The notes beneath the pieces are model-generated. The model was not told the DNA's origin. It searched no databases and was given only the letters and a program-made list of their open reading frames with translations. Shown here piece after piece: positions 1 through 7,260 of a stretch of DNA of 7,525 bases; position 1 is the first letter of the stretch, and every line of letters begins with the position of its first letter. This DNA is from Cytophagales bacterium (GTDB lineage Bacteria > Bacteroidota > Bacteroidia > Cytophagales > ES-bin-26). The position numbers and the translations under genes were made by a program. The stretch spans positions 1 to 7,525 of the forward strand of contig JACMKY010000076.1 of the NCBI GenBank assembly GCA_014379925.1. The letters are read 5' to 3'.

Positions 1-446
1 CGTGGTGCCGTAGGAAATTCCGATCTCCTCAACGGCTTCGTAGACGCGGAAGGTGATCACGCCCACGTTGTCGGTGGCCGCCTCCCAGGTCAGGCTGATG
101 GAGAAAGTAGTCTGCTCCGGGCTGCTCAGGGTGCCCGGGGCGGTCGGTGCCTGCGTGTCGGCCGGGGTTTTGGTGCTCACCGCTAACTCACTGCTGACCG
201 CCGAGTCGTTGCCGGCGGCGTCGCCGGCGGCCTCGGTGAAGCGGTAAGAAGTACTGGCCCGCAGTCCCTCCACCAGGAAACGGGTCGTAGTGCCGTCGGC
301 AGTGGCGATTGGTGCCCCGTTCTGGTAAAGAATGTACTTGGTTACTTTCACGTTGTCGGTGGCGGCGTTCCAGGTCAGGTCAATGGAGGATACGGTCTGG
401 CCAGGACTACTCAGGGCGTCCGGCACCGTGGGGGCCTGTTTATCGT
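1..446 (-). repeat. Two tandem fibronectin type III coding units, period 285 bases
   Basis: Two copies of a fibronectin type III module lie head to tail inside the secreted beta-helix gene. The plus-strand stretch beginning CACGTTGTCGGTGGC occurs at 64 and again at 349, an offset of 285 bases or 95 codons, which is the usual size of this domain. In protein terms each unit opens with an acidic linker and APT.P (DKQAPTVPDALSSP near codon 447, DTQAPTAPGTLSSP near codon 160) and contains LTW.AATDNV. The second unit is cut by the window edge. The copies have diverged in DNA sequence outside the LTW...ATDNV core, so this is an old duplication kept as protein architecture rather than a recent one. 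Confidence 0.8.
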
Positions 447-2832
447 CCGGTTCCCGGTCCTCGACCGTGAAGGAGATGGTCAGGGGCGTGCCGGCGGCAC
501 CCTTGGCGGCGGCCTCGCAAAAGGGAGTAGCCACCAACTGGTGCGGTCCCGCCGTTGGCGTCCAGGCCGCGTAATCGTTGCCGAGGTTGCCCGCCAGGGC
601 GTAGGGAACCGAACTCTCAACGGCGTGGGCCACGGTGGCGTCGTAGTCGAACCGCACCGAACCGGAGATGGCCGGATTTACGTTCGCCCGGATATTGAGC
701 CGGCGCGTGGGCAAGTCGGACAAGCGGAGGACTGCCCCGTCGACGAGGGTTTCGTAGCCGGCGACCGGTTGGTCGGTATCGGCGTTGATGAGGGTGTAAC
801 TGACCACCTTACCCGCCTGGGTGCACTGGGGCGTTCCTTCGTATCCCGCGTAAAGCGGCACCATCCGACCCATGCCCCGCTGACGGATGTCGGCCGCGGC
901 CAGGTCACCCGTTCGGTCGGCCCGCTTTTCCCGGATGTGGGCGGGGTAGTCGTTGTTGGAGTAGGAAGTGGTGGCGTAAGTAAGCGTAACCTTGCCGCCG
1001 TTGTTGCGGAAAGCCACCGTCCCGGCCGGCATAGTCGGCATTTCCAGGTACAGGTTCCCGCCCAGCAACTCCGTTTCGCCGTTCTGGTTGGTTTCAATCA
1101 CCGTGCCGCCACCTTCCGTCTTGATGCCCAGAATCCAGAGTCGGGCGGCGTTGTTGATGATCCGCGTAATGCTACCCATCGAAAGAGTTTCCGCGTTGAG
1201 CTGGCGCGCCCATACCCGTTGGGGGTAATCCAGGAAAACCTTGATTATGATGGTATTTTCCAGGAACAGGGGGCCGGTTCCCGGGCCGCTCTGGTAGCCA
1301 GCGTACCCTTCCCCCATCGTGACCACGTCCACCAGCACCAAGGGCCGGGCCGCGGTTTGCTTGAAGGAGACGAGGCCGGTTGAGGTAACGCCGGAGTGCA
1401 GCCGCGTGATGCTCAGGCCCTGAATGATCAATGGCTGGGGACCGTCGGCTTCGACGAGAAAGAAAGCTTGCGGCCGGGCGGCATCGTTGAAAGCACCCCA
1501 GGCGGGCGAAACGTCCGTCTTGGCGCCCATGATCTTGCGCACGCCCGCCGGGACCCGCAAGGTGCGGCTAACGAGAAAGTGCCCGGCGGGAAAGAAGACG
1601 GTGGTTTTACCGGCGTCCAGCGCGCGCTGGATGGCGTCGGTATCGTCGTGCCAGTCCACCCCCCCGGTGGCGTCGGTGCCCTTGGCCCCGTAGTCCTCGA
1701 CGTTGGCCCAGTTGGCCAGGTTGCTGTCGTGAAATTCGGGGGTTTCCTCCATTGTCAGGTTCAGCGAAAGCGTATCGGTGGCAAACACGCGGTTCACCCG
1801 CGAAGAAACCAGCTCGCGGATGTCCGCGCCGGGCATTACCTTGCCGTTGTGCCGGAGGGCGGCCTGGTAGCCTTCGGTCCGCACGTTCCGCAGGAAGAAC
1901 CCGCCCTTGTTTTCCAGGGCAACCCGGTCGTTGGCGCCGCCCTGCAGGGTGGCTTCCACCAGGGTGATCAATCCGAAACCACTGAAATTCTCCAGGGCCG
2001 GCACGCGGTTGTTGCTCAACAATCGCCGGATGGACAAGGCGTTTTCGTTGTTGTAAATGCCGACCACTTTCTGGTTGAGCAGGCTGATGTGCTCCAGCGT
2101 GATGCCGTACTGGACGCCCGTCGTCCGGATGCCGTAGTCAAATCCTTCGATCTGAACGTTCTTAAGCAGGCAGGGGCCCGGCCACCGGCGTTCCATACTC
2201 ACGCCCACCTTCCCGGCTCCCCGAAGAACCACGTCGCGGATGGCGCCTCGGTTGTTGGCCAGGTAATCGATGGCAATGGCCCCCGCGTTCTCCTGCCCGA
2301 TCTCCACGGTGAGGTTTTCGATGTAATTCCCGTACGCTTCGTTGCCCTCCCCCAACTGGAGGTAGCCACTGGCGTTGGGGTCGCCTCCGAAGTTGTTGGA
2401 AGTGGTGAAGAGCACGGCTTTCGGTCGGTTGGGATCGCCGTAGCCGGGGGATTTATCCTTGAGCTTGATGATGGTTTGGGTGCGGCTTTGGCCGTAGAAG
2501 CGGAACTCCCCCCGGAAGTTGCCGTTTTCCTTCCTGGCCTCCAGCCGGTTGCTTACCAGGTAGGTGCCTTTGGGAAAGTAGAGCGTTTTGCCGTGGTTCT
2601 CGAAAATGGCCCTTTGGATCGCCTGGGTGTCGTCCGTTGCGCCGTCGCCCTTGGCGCCGTACTGGGTTTTGACGTTGACCACCGCGGCGGCGGGAAACAG
2701 CCGCTCGCCGGTCGGGTAGGCCTGGGCGCGCAGTTCGGTGGCCCCGGCCAGACAAAACAGCAACCAGATCGCGGAGTGCCTCAGGGTAGTCATCAGCGTG
2801 GTTATCGTTGGGTGCATAGCGGCTTGAATCAT
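1..2832 (-). CDS. Secreted tandem beta-helix protein (pectate lyase 3 / GH55-like) with fibronectin type III modules, 3' end outside window
   Basis: This frame is open for 944 codons from an ATG at 2832 to the window edge, so the C-terminus is missing. A signal peptide is visible: a basic stretch (LRHS), a hydrophobic core (AIWLLFCLAG) and a likely cut near LRAQA, residue 36-38. Two copies of the pectate-lyase-3 opening follow: YGAKGDGATDDTQAIQRA near residue 58, then FPKGTYLVS; and YGAKGTDATGG near residue 381, then DDTDAIQRALDAG and FFPAGHFLVS. Paired beta-helices of this type are typical of GH55 and GH28-related proteins, which act on extracellular polysaccharides; substrate and catalytic residues cannot be assigned here. 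Residues about 665-795 form a separate beta-rich module, followed by two fibronectin type III modules (about 795-885 and 890-944). By analogy a type IX sorting domain may lie beyond the window. ATGs at 2817 and 2793 are alternative starts; the last gives the most usual signal-peptide length. I chose 2832 as the longest, with A at -3. No Shine-Dalgarno site is evident. Confidence 0.88.
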   Translation of the reverse strand, partial: MIQAAMHPTITTLMTTLRHSAIWLLFCLAGATELRAQAYPTGERLFPAAAVVNVKTQYGAKGDGATDDTQAIQRAIFENHGKTLYFPKGTYLVSNRLEARKENGNFRGEFRFYGQSRTQTIIKLKDKSPGYGDPNRPKAVLFTTSNNFGGDPNASGYLQLGEGNEAYGNYIENLTVEIGQENAGAIAIDYLANNRGAIRDVVLRGAGKVGVSMERRWPGPCLLKNVQIEGFDYGIRTTGVQYGITLEHISLLNQKVVGIYNNENALSIRRLLSNNRVPALENFSGFGLITLVEATLQGGANDRVALENKGGFFLRNVRTEGYQAALRHNGKVMPGADIRELVSSRVNRVFATDTLSLNLTMEETPEFHDSNLANWANVEDYGAKGTDATGGVDWHDDTDAIQRALDAGKTTVFFPAGHFLVSRTLRVPAGVRKIMGAKTDVSPAWGAFNDAARPQAFFLVEADGPQPLIIQGLSITRLHSGVTSTGLVSFKQTAARPLVLVDVVTMGEGYAGYQSGPGTGPLFLENTIIIKVFLDYPQRVWARQLNAETLSMGSITRIINNAARLWILGIKTEGGGTVIETNQNGETELLGGNLYLEMPTMPAGTVAFRNNGGKVTLTYATTSYSNNDYPAHIREKRADRTGDLAAADIRQRGMGRMVPLYAGYEGTPQCTQAGKVVSYTLINADTDQPVAGYETLVDGAVLRLSDLPTRRLNIRANVNPAISGSVRFDYDATVAHAVESSVPYALAGNLGNDYAAWTPTAGPHQLVATPFCEAAAKGAAGTPLTISFTVEDREPDDKQAPTVPDALSSPGQTVSSIDLTWNAATDNVKVTKYILYQNGAPIATADGTTTRFLVEGLRASTSYRFTEAAGDAAGNDSAVSSELAVSTKTPADTQAPTAPGTLSSPEQTTFSISLTWEAATDNVGVITFRVYEAVEEIGISYGTT

Positions 2833-2887
2833 GGTGACGGCAAGTGGAAAAGGATTCGGAGGCGGACTGGCTGGCGCCTCCCTGAAA

Positions 2888-2916
2888 CAAAGGTATCACG
2901 GAAGGGGAATAGTAAA
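2888..2916 (-). promoter_or_regulatory. Probable Bacteroidota-type promoter for the secreted beta-helix gene
   Basis: On the minus strand TACCTTTG (2895-2888) matches the Bacteroidota sigma-A -7 element TAnnTTTG exactly. An AT-rich TTTA (2916-2913) lies 17 bases further upstream, where a -33 TTTG-like element would be expected, although slightly closer than the usual 19-21. Transcription would start near 2882 and leave a leader of about 50 bases before the ATG at 2832. An eight-base match with six fixed positions is expected a few times by chance in this window. Its position upstream of the start codon is what makes it credible. Confidence 0.5.
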
Positions 2917-3171
2917 TAATCGGGGAGCGCGCGACGCGTTAACCCGATGTGAGCGGGCGATTGAATCGGCGGCATTCGGGCGCTTCCGCCAAAAATTGAA
3001 TCGGGAAGGTACCCGTTAAGCACCAGAAATTAGGCCCGAAGGAGGGGGTTTTCTACGAAATAATGCAATATTAACAAACTTTCATTCTGATTGCCGGCAA
3101 CAAACAACGAGGAAGACGCGCATCTCTGCCCGTCACTTACATCGGAAGTTAAATAGGATTTTTGCCTTAAG

Positions 3172-3187
3172 GGGAAAGGGATTTCCC
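3172..3187. terminator. Small inverted repeat downstream of the Na/Pi-family gene, possible weak terminator
   Basis: GGGAAA (3172-3177) and TTTCCC (3182-3187) form a perfect six-base stem around a four-base loop, about 80 bases past the TAG at 3265 of the minus-strand Na/Pi gene. No clean T-run follows it on the minus strand. It is therefore not a textbook intrinsic terminator and the call is tentative. Confidence 0.25.
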
Positions 3188-3264
3188 GGGCGTTTTTCCG
3201 GCAACAACCGCGCGCTGCGGAAGCGCCGGGTCCGGAACGGATGGGCAGTAGACGGATCGGTGCC

Positions 3265-4266
3265 CTAATCGTTCTGCGTTTCGGGGGACGGGGATTTTGC
3301 TTTGGGTTCGGAGGCCGGGGATTTTTCCCGGTCGGGAATCAGCCGGGTCAGCCCGCGGGCAATCAAGGGGGTAAACCCCACGAAAAGCACCACGCCCGCC
3401 ACGTTGAACAGCACGTGGGCATTGGCGATCTGACGCGACACGTTGCCGCCGCCGCCCGCCAGCCACTTGGCGAGCCCGGCCAACTGGGCGGCGAAGAGCA
3501 CCCCCAGCGCAACGGTGGCGAGGTTGAAGAGCAAGTGAAATATTCCCGCCCGCACGGCGGCCCGCGAACGGCCCAGGGTCGCCACCAGCGTGTCGGCGCA
3601 GGTACCAATTTCGGCACCCAGCATGATGCCGATTCCGGCGGTGAGGGGAACCAGGCCCTTCGAGGCCAGGATGATGATGATGCCCAGCGTAGCCGAGGAG
3701 GATTGGATCAATACCGTAAAAATGGCCCCGACGCCCACGCCCGCCAGGGGCGTTTCCAAGCCGGTCATCCAGTCCAGGAAAGGCCGGTAATCTTTCAATG
3801 GCTCGGCGGCTTTCCCGATGGTTTCCAGCCCGAACAACACCAGGCCGATCCCGAAAAGATTCAACCCGACGTAGCGGGTCCGTCGCTTCTTGGCCAGCAC
3901 GTAGACCAGGAAACCAATGGCCAGCAGGACGGGCGAGTATTCGTTGAGTTTGAGCGCGAAAATCTGGCTGGAGATGGTGGTGCCGATGTTGGCGCCCATG
4001 ATCACCCCCAGCGACCGGTCGAAAGGGAGGGCCCCGGCGTTGACCAGGGCAATGACCATGATGATGGTCACCGAGGAAGAATCGAGGATGGTGCAGGCCA
4101 CCGTACCCGTCAGCACGCCCGCCAGCGGATTGACCGTGCTCTTGGCGAGGATGTTTTTCATGCGGTCGCCCGCCAGCCGCTTCAAGCTGTCGGAGAGGCG
4201 GGTAACGCCGTAAAGGAACAGAACCAGCCCCGCGACGGCTTCCAGGATGATGTCGGTAAAATCCAA
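3265..4266 (-). CDS. Na/Pi cotransporter family membrane protein (short, no PhoU domain)
   Basis: This 333-residue polytopic membrane protein of the Na/Pi-cotransporter family (PF02690, SLC34/NptA-like) is predicted to sit in the inner membrane and move phosphate or a related anion with sodium. The family's internal inverted duplication is clear. The first half has DSSSVTIIMVIALVNAG at residue 62 and GANIGTT at 91-97. The second half has QSSSATLGIIIILAS at residue 188 and GAEIGTC at 217-223. The first motif has Asp where QSSS is usual. After the last hydrophobic segment there is only a short charged, Pro/Ser-rich tail; the cytoplasmic PhoU-like domain of longer relatives is absent. The start is TTG at 4266: no in-frame ATG, GTG or other TTG lies between it and the stop at 4294-4296, and the first in-frame ATG downstream, at residue 36, would remove the first membrane segment. 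The gene is divergent from the permease at 4429. Transport substrate is inferred from family only. Confidence 0.88.
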   Translation of the reverse strand: MDFTDIILEAVAGLVLFLYGVTRLSDSLKRLAGDRMKNILAKSTVNPLAGVLTGTVACTILDSSSVTIIMVIALVNAGALPFDRSLGVIMGANIGTTISSQIFALKLNEYSPVLLAIGFLVYVLAKKRRTRYVGLNLFGIGLVLFGLETIGKAAEPLKDYRPFLDWMTGLETPLAGVGVGAIFTVLIQSSSATLGIIIILASKGLVPLTAGIGIMLGAEIGTCADTLVATLGRSRAAVRAGIFHLLFNLATVALGVLFAAQLAGLAKWLAGGGGNVSRQIANAHVLFNVAGVVLFVGFTPLIARGLTRLIPDREKSPASEPKAKSPSPETQND

Positions 4267-4428
4267 GGTGGAAGGGAGTTGTCCGTAAATGTATCATCCC
4301 GCTTCCCGCATCCAACATTATCTTATTGTTACCAATTAGAAAACCTGTTCTTCGTCGCGTGCTTCTTTTAGGGTTTGTCTGCTTATCTTGACGGCTTCCG
4401 ACGCGTACTTCACTTTTACTCCGGTCCC
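4267..4428. promoter_or_regulatory. Divergent intergenic region between the Na/Pi gene and the amino acid permease
   Basis: About 160 bases, AT-richer around 4285-4375, separate two divergent starts and must hold both promoters unless these lie inside the neighbouring genes. On the plus strand TAGGGTTTG (4369-4377) resembles the -7 element TAnnTTTG but has one extra base, and no clear -33 partner is visible. On the minus strand the best match, TAAGTTTG (4440-4433), lies just inside the permease reading frame and would give the Na/Pi gene a leader of about 160 bases. Neither is strong enough to be called firmly. Confidence 0.35.
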
Positions 4429-5739
4429 GTGTCAAACTTAGCATCCGCGTCAGCGGAGAAATTGGTCCGGGGCATCGGCCGGTGGGATTTCGTCGCCCTC
4501 ATCGTCAACATCACCGTCGGGGCGGGTATCCTGGGTCTACCCTCGAAGGTCTACGGCCTGGTGGGTCCGTACAGCCTGCTGGCGTTCGTGGCCTGCGCCG
4601 GGGTGGTGCTGCTCCTGATCCTGTGCTTTGCCGAAGTGGGCAGCCGCTTCCGCGGAACGGGCGGCCCCTACCTGTACGCCCTGGCCGCCTTCGGACCCCT
4701 GGTCGGGTTCGAAGCCGGCTGGCTGCTGTGGCTTTCGCGGCTGTTCAGTTTCGCCTCGGTCGGCAACCTCCTGGTCAGCTACGCGGCCTACTTCTGGCCG
4801 GCGGCGGCTTCGGGCGGGGGCCGGGCGGGCCTGCTGACCGGCGTCATTCTTTCGCTGGCGGGCCTCAACTTCGCGGGCATCCGGCCCGCGACGGTGGTCA
4901 ACAACGTGATTACGGTCAGCAAGCTGCTGGTACTGCTGCTGTTCGTGGGAATCGGGTTGTTTTTCGTGGATCCCCGGGCGTATGCCTTCCCACCGCCGCC
5001 CGCTCCTTCGTCGTTCGCACTGTCAATCCTGCTGCTCATCTTCGCGTTTTCCGGATTCGACGTGGCGTCGGTTCCGGCGGGCGAAGTGCGGCAACCGCAA
5101 CGCAACGTGCCCTTCGCCCTCTTTACCGCCCTGGGCGGGGTGACGCTGCTGTACCTGGCCATCCAGGTAGTTTGCATCGGTACGCTGCCGGACCTAGCCG
5201 GTTCCGAACGGCCCCTGGCCGACGCCACCGAACGGTTCGGGGGCCCGGCGGGGGCGGCCTTTCTCTCGGCGGGAGCGCTGATTACGGTCCTGGGAACGCT
5301 CAACGTACTGATGCTCACTAGTTCGAGGATTTTGTTCGCCATGGCCGAGCGCGGACAACTGCCGCCGTTGCTGGCTACTACCCACCCCCGTTTTCGCACG
5401 CCCGGCGTGGCCATCTTCCTTACGACGGCGCTGCTGCTGTTGCTGACGGTGGCCGGAACTTTTCTCTACGCGCTCACCCTCAGCGCCATCATCCGGCTGT
5501 TTACCTTCGCCACCACCTGCGCCGCCCTCCCCCGGTTGCGGCACGCCTCACCCGCGCCGTTCCGGGTAAAGGCCGGGGGGGTGGTTGCCGCTGCCGCGCT
5601 GCTGCTGTGCGGGGGATTGTTGCTCAACAGCACCTGGCAGGAAGCGCGCGACGCGGGGATTGCGGCCGCCGTGGGTTTGGTGATCTACGTCCTCTATTCG
5701 CGTAAGCAACCGTTGTCCGCCCGCAAATTCACCGGGTAG
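4429..5739 (+). CDS. APC superfamily amino acid permease
   Basis: An integral membrane amino acid/polyamine/organocation transporter of 436 residues from the chosen start, with about twelve hydrophobic segments. Family landmarks appear in order: the unwound first helix GAGILGLPSKVYG, the TM3 signature GGPYLYA, the TM6 segment FSGFDVASVPAGEVRQPQRN, and the cytoplasmic signature SSRILFAMAERGQLPPLL followed by HPRFRTPGVAI. TM1 and TM6 are the substrate-binding helices in this fold. Specificity and the direction of transport cannot be read from sequence. The frame stays open upstream to a TTG at 4375, but I prefer GTG at 4429: it places the conserved RGIGRWDFVALIVN about 15 residues from the N-terminus, as in Bacteroidota relatives, and the extra 18 residues look like non-coding sequence. 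The following monooxygenase is co-directional after 212 bases. TM6 has FSGFD where many relatives have FxGFE, a conservative change. Confidence 0.88.
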   Translation: MSNLASASAEKLVRGIGRWDFVALIVNITVGAGILGLPSKVYGLVGPYSLLAFVACAGVVLLLILCFAEVGSRFRGTGGPYLYALAAFGPLVGFEAGWLLWLSRLFSFASVGNLLVSYAAYFWPAAASGGGRAGLLTGVILSLAGLNFAGIRPATVVNNVITVSKLLVLLLFVGIGLFFVDPRAYAFPPPPAPSSFALSILLLIFAFSGFDVASVPAGEVRQPQRNVPFALFTALGGVTLLYLAIQVVCIGTLPDLAGSERPLADATERFGGPAGAAFLSAGALITVLGTLNVLMLTSSRILFAMAERGQLPPLLATTHPRFRTPGVAIFLTTALLLLLTVAGTFLYALTLSAIIRLFTFATTCAALPRLRHASPAPFRVKAGGVVAAAALLLCGGLLLNSTWQEARDAGIAAAVGLVIYVLYSRKQPLSARKFTG

Positions 5740-5951
5740 TCTACTTGCTTTGCGGGCATTATTCCTTTCTTTGCTGACCGGTGTCTGACGTCAGTACGCG
5801 GCGGGAAACAATTGACCCGTCTGGCTTACCTGACTATTTGAACGGCAATGTTTTGCACTACGCATCACTTGCCATTTCGGCTTACGCCTTACAACTGCTT
5901 ACCACGGAGCCCAAACCCACCGTTTGCAATCAACCAGTCCATTTCTCTTCC
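5740..5951 (+). promoter_or_regulatory. Leader/promoter region of the SsuD-like monooxygenase gene
   Basis: These 212 bases lie between the permease stop and the preferred ATG of the monooxygenase. They are less GC-rich than the genes on both sides. A possible promoter is TTG (5745-5747), 18 bases, then TTTCTTTG (5766-5773), one mismatch from TAnnTTTG. Just downstream is a perfect ten-base palindrome CTGACGTCAG (5785-5794), and CTTAC occurs four times (5825, 5881, 5888, 5898). The reading frame of the monooxygenase is open back to a GTG at 5781, but the implied 57 extra residues resemble no part of the family. I looked for SAM-type riboswitch landmarks because the gene is sulfur-related and saw none. 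Confidence 0.35.
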
Positions 5952-7118
5952 ATGCTCCCGACCAACCTTCCATCCGTAGCCGTCCGAACCCCGCAGCGCG
6001 TGGCCGAGGTGGCCTGGTTTGACGACCTCTGCGGCGGTGATACCGCCTACCTCAGCGTACTGGACGGCGAACGGCGCAGCAGTTTCCGGCACTGCGCCGA
6101 CGTCGCCCTGAGTGCCGAGCGGCTGGGCTACGCCAACCTCCTGCTGCCTACCTCCTACACCGTGGGGCAGGACGTGCTGACCTTTGCCGCGGGCCTGGCC
6201 ACCCAAACCAGCAAGATCAACCTGCTGATCGCCATCCGCTGCGGGGAGATTCACCCGCCGATGCTGGCGCGGGCCATCGCCTCGCTCGATCACATGCTGG
6301 AGGGGCGGCTCACCATCAACATCATCAACTCCGACCTGCCCGGCTACCGCGAAGACGCGGGCCTGCGCTACCAACGCTGCGCCGAAACGATCGAAATCCT
6401 CCGGCAGGCCTGGACGCAGGAGCGCATCCAACACCGGGGCGAGTTATACCAGTTCGATCTGCCCGCCGATCCGGCCAAGCCCTACCAGCAGAACGGCGGC
6501 CCGCTGCTCTACTTCGGTGGCATCTCCGAGGGGGCCCGCCAGGTGTGCGCCCGCTACTGCGACCTTTTTCTGATGTGGCCCGAAACGGAAGACCGCCTCT
6601 ACGCCACCATGCAGGACCTGAGTGCCCGCGCCGCCGGGTACGGCCGGCGCATCGATTTCGGGCTGCGCATCCACGTGATCGTGCGCGAGACGGAGGCCGA
6701 AGCGCGGGCCTACGCCCGGAAACTGATGTCCCGGTTCGATCCGCAGCGCGGCCAGGAAATCAAGAGCCGGGCGCAGGACTCCTGGTCGCTGGGGGTGCAG
6801 CGGCAGGACCAGTTGCGGGAGATGGCCGATGCGGACGGCTTCGTCGAACCCCTGCTGTGGACCGACATCGGCAAGGCCCGCTCGGGGGCCGGTGGCGCGC
6901 TGGTGGGCGACCCTGATCAGATCGTGGCCAAGCTCAACCGCTACCTGGACCTGGGCATGCGGTCTTTCATCCTCTCGGGCTACCCCCTGCTGGACGAAGC
7001 CGGGTTGTTTGCCCGGTACGTGCTGCCGCGCCTGCCCAACGCGTCGATGCCCCGGCTGCAAAACCGGATTCCCGCCCAAACGCCCGTTACCCCGCTCACG
7101 ACGGGGGTGCTGCGGTAG
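5952..7118 (+). CDS. LLM-class FMN-dependent monooxygenase, alkanesulfonate monooxygenase (SsuD)-like
   Basis: A cytoplasmic TIM-barrel flavin-dependent monooxygenase of 388 residues; E. coli SsuD is about 380. SsuD enzymes use reduced FMN from a partner reductase and oxygen to cleave alkanesulfonates to aldehyde and sulfite during sulfur limitation. Visible landmarks, compared with my memory of SsuD: AERLGYANLLLPTS (55-68), IASLDHMLEGRLTINI (109-124), LYFGGISEGARQ, GLRIHVIVRETEAEA with the conserved Arg239 and His241, SLGVQRQ, the mobile-loop Arg310 in ARSGAGGALVGDPDQ, and Tyr344 in FILSGYP. The Cys54 position of E. coli SsuD appears to be Val71, and the stretch INIINSDLPG replaces the NLVTG of SsuD, so this belongs to a distinct subfamily and its substrate is uncertain. 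ATG at 5952 is preferred over GTG at 5781 because it gives family length and marks the start of typical coding composition. No Ssu transporter or flavin reductase gene lies in the window. Confidence 0.85.
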   Translation: MLPTNLPSVAVRTPQRVAEVAWFDDLCGGDTAYLSVLDGERRSSFRHCADVALSAERLGYANLLLPTSYTVGQDVLTFAAGLATQTSKINLLIAIRCGEIHPPMLARAIASLDHMLEGRLTINIINSDLPGYREDAGLRYQRCAETIEILRQAWTQERIQHRGELYQFDLPADPAKPYQQNGGPLLYFGGISEGARQVCARYCDLFLMWPETEDRLYATMQDLSARAAGYGRRIDFGLRIHVIVRETEAEARAYARKLMSRFDPQRGQEIKSRAQDSWSLGVQRQDQLREMADADGFVEPLLWTDIGKARSGAGGALVGDPDQIVAKLNRYLDLGMRSFILSGYPLLDEAGLFARYVLPRLPNASMPRLQNRIPAQTPVTPLTTGVLR

Positions 7119-7260
7119 GTGGGCCACGCCCGGGGTGATGGAGGCCGGAGGCCAGGTTCTGGTTGGGGATGCTGCCGGGACTAACGGCCGGCTTCATTGC
7201 CGCCTTTCCGGTAAATTACGCCCTCGTGAAAAGAGGGGCTCGCCACCAGCATGAACGGGC

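Larger units (their letters stand above)
2833..3264. other. Intergenic region between two minus-strand genes; no gene seen
   Basis: These 432 bases separate the Na/Pi-family gene from the secreted-protein gene downstream of it on the same strand. The stretch 3040-3170 is clearly more AT-rich than the flanking coding DNA, as expected for non-coding sequence here. Short open frames on both strands (for example plus 2831-3019) have no recognisable protein character and are probably chance. The region holds the probable promoter near 2888-2916 and a small hairpin near 3172-3187. The size of the gap and a separate promoter suggest the two minus-strand genes are transcribed independently. Confidence 0.6.

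Noticed and set aside
541..1383. Plus-strand open frame of about 280 codons
   Set aside because: It is also antisense to the beta-helix gene, with no recognisable domain and low-complexity Val/Gly/Arg composition.
1396..2919. Long plus-strand open frame of about 507 codons
   Set aside because: It lies antisense to the secreted beta-helix gene, whose frame has a signal peptide and recognisable repeated domains. The plus frame translates to Gly/Val/Gln/His-rich sequence without family motifs, a usual by-product of strong GC bias at third positions in the real gene.
3241..4371. Plus-strand open frame of about 376 codons opposite the Na/Pi gene
   Set aside because: Gln/Gly/His/Asp-rich shadow translation antisense to a well-supported membrane protein.
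4375..4428. N-terminal extension of the permease from TTG at 4375
   Set aside because: The 18 added residues do not resemble APC N-termini and overlap the region needed for the divergent promoters; GTG at 4429 fits better.
3167..4444. Minus-strand open frame of about 425 codons overlapping the Na/Pi gene in another frame
   Set aside because: Its translation is Arg/Gly/His/Pro-rich with no membrane segments, while the other frame gives a clear transporter with both internal repeats.
5740..5951. SAM-type riboswitch before the sulfur-related monooxygenase
   Set aside because: I saw none of the conserved core segments or paired stems expected for SAM-I or SAM-II in this leader. A covariance-model search would settle it.
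6444..7127. Minus-strand open frame opposite the monooxygenase
   Set aside because: It has no family resemblance and lies fully antisense to a gene with conserved SsuD-type residues.
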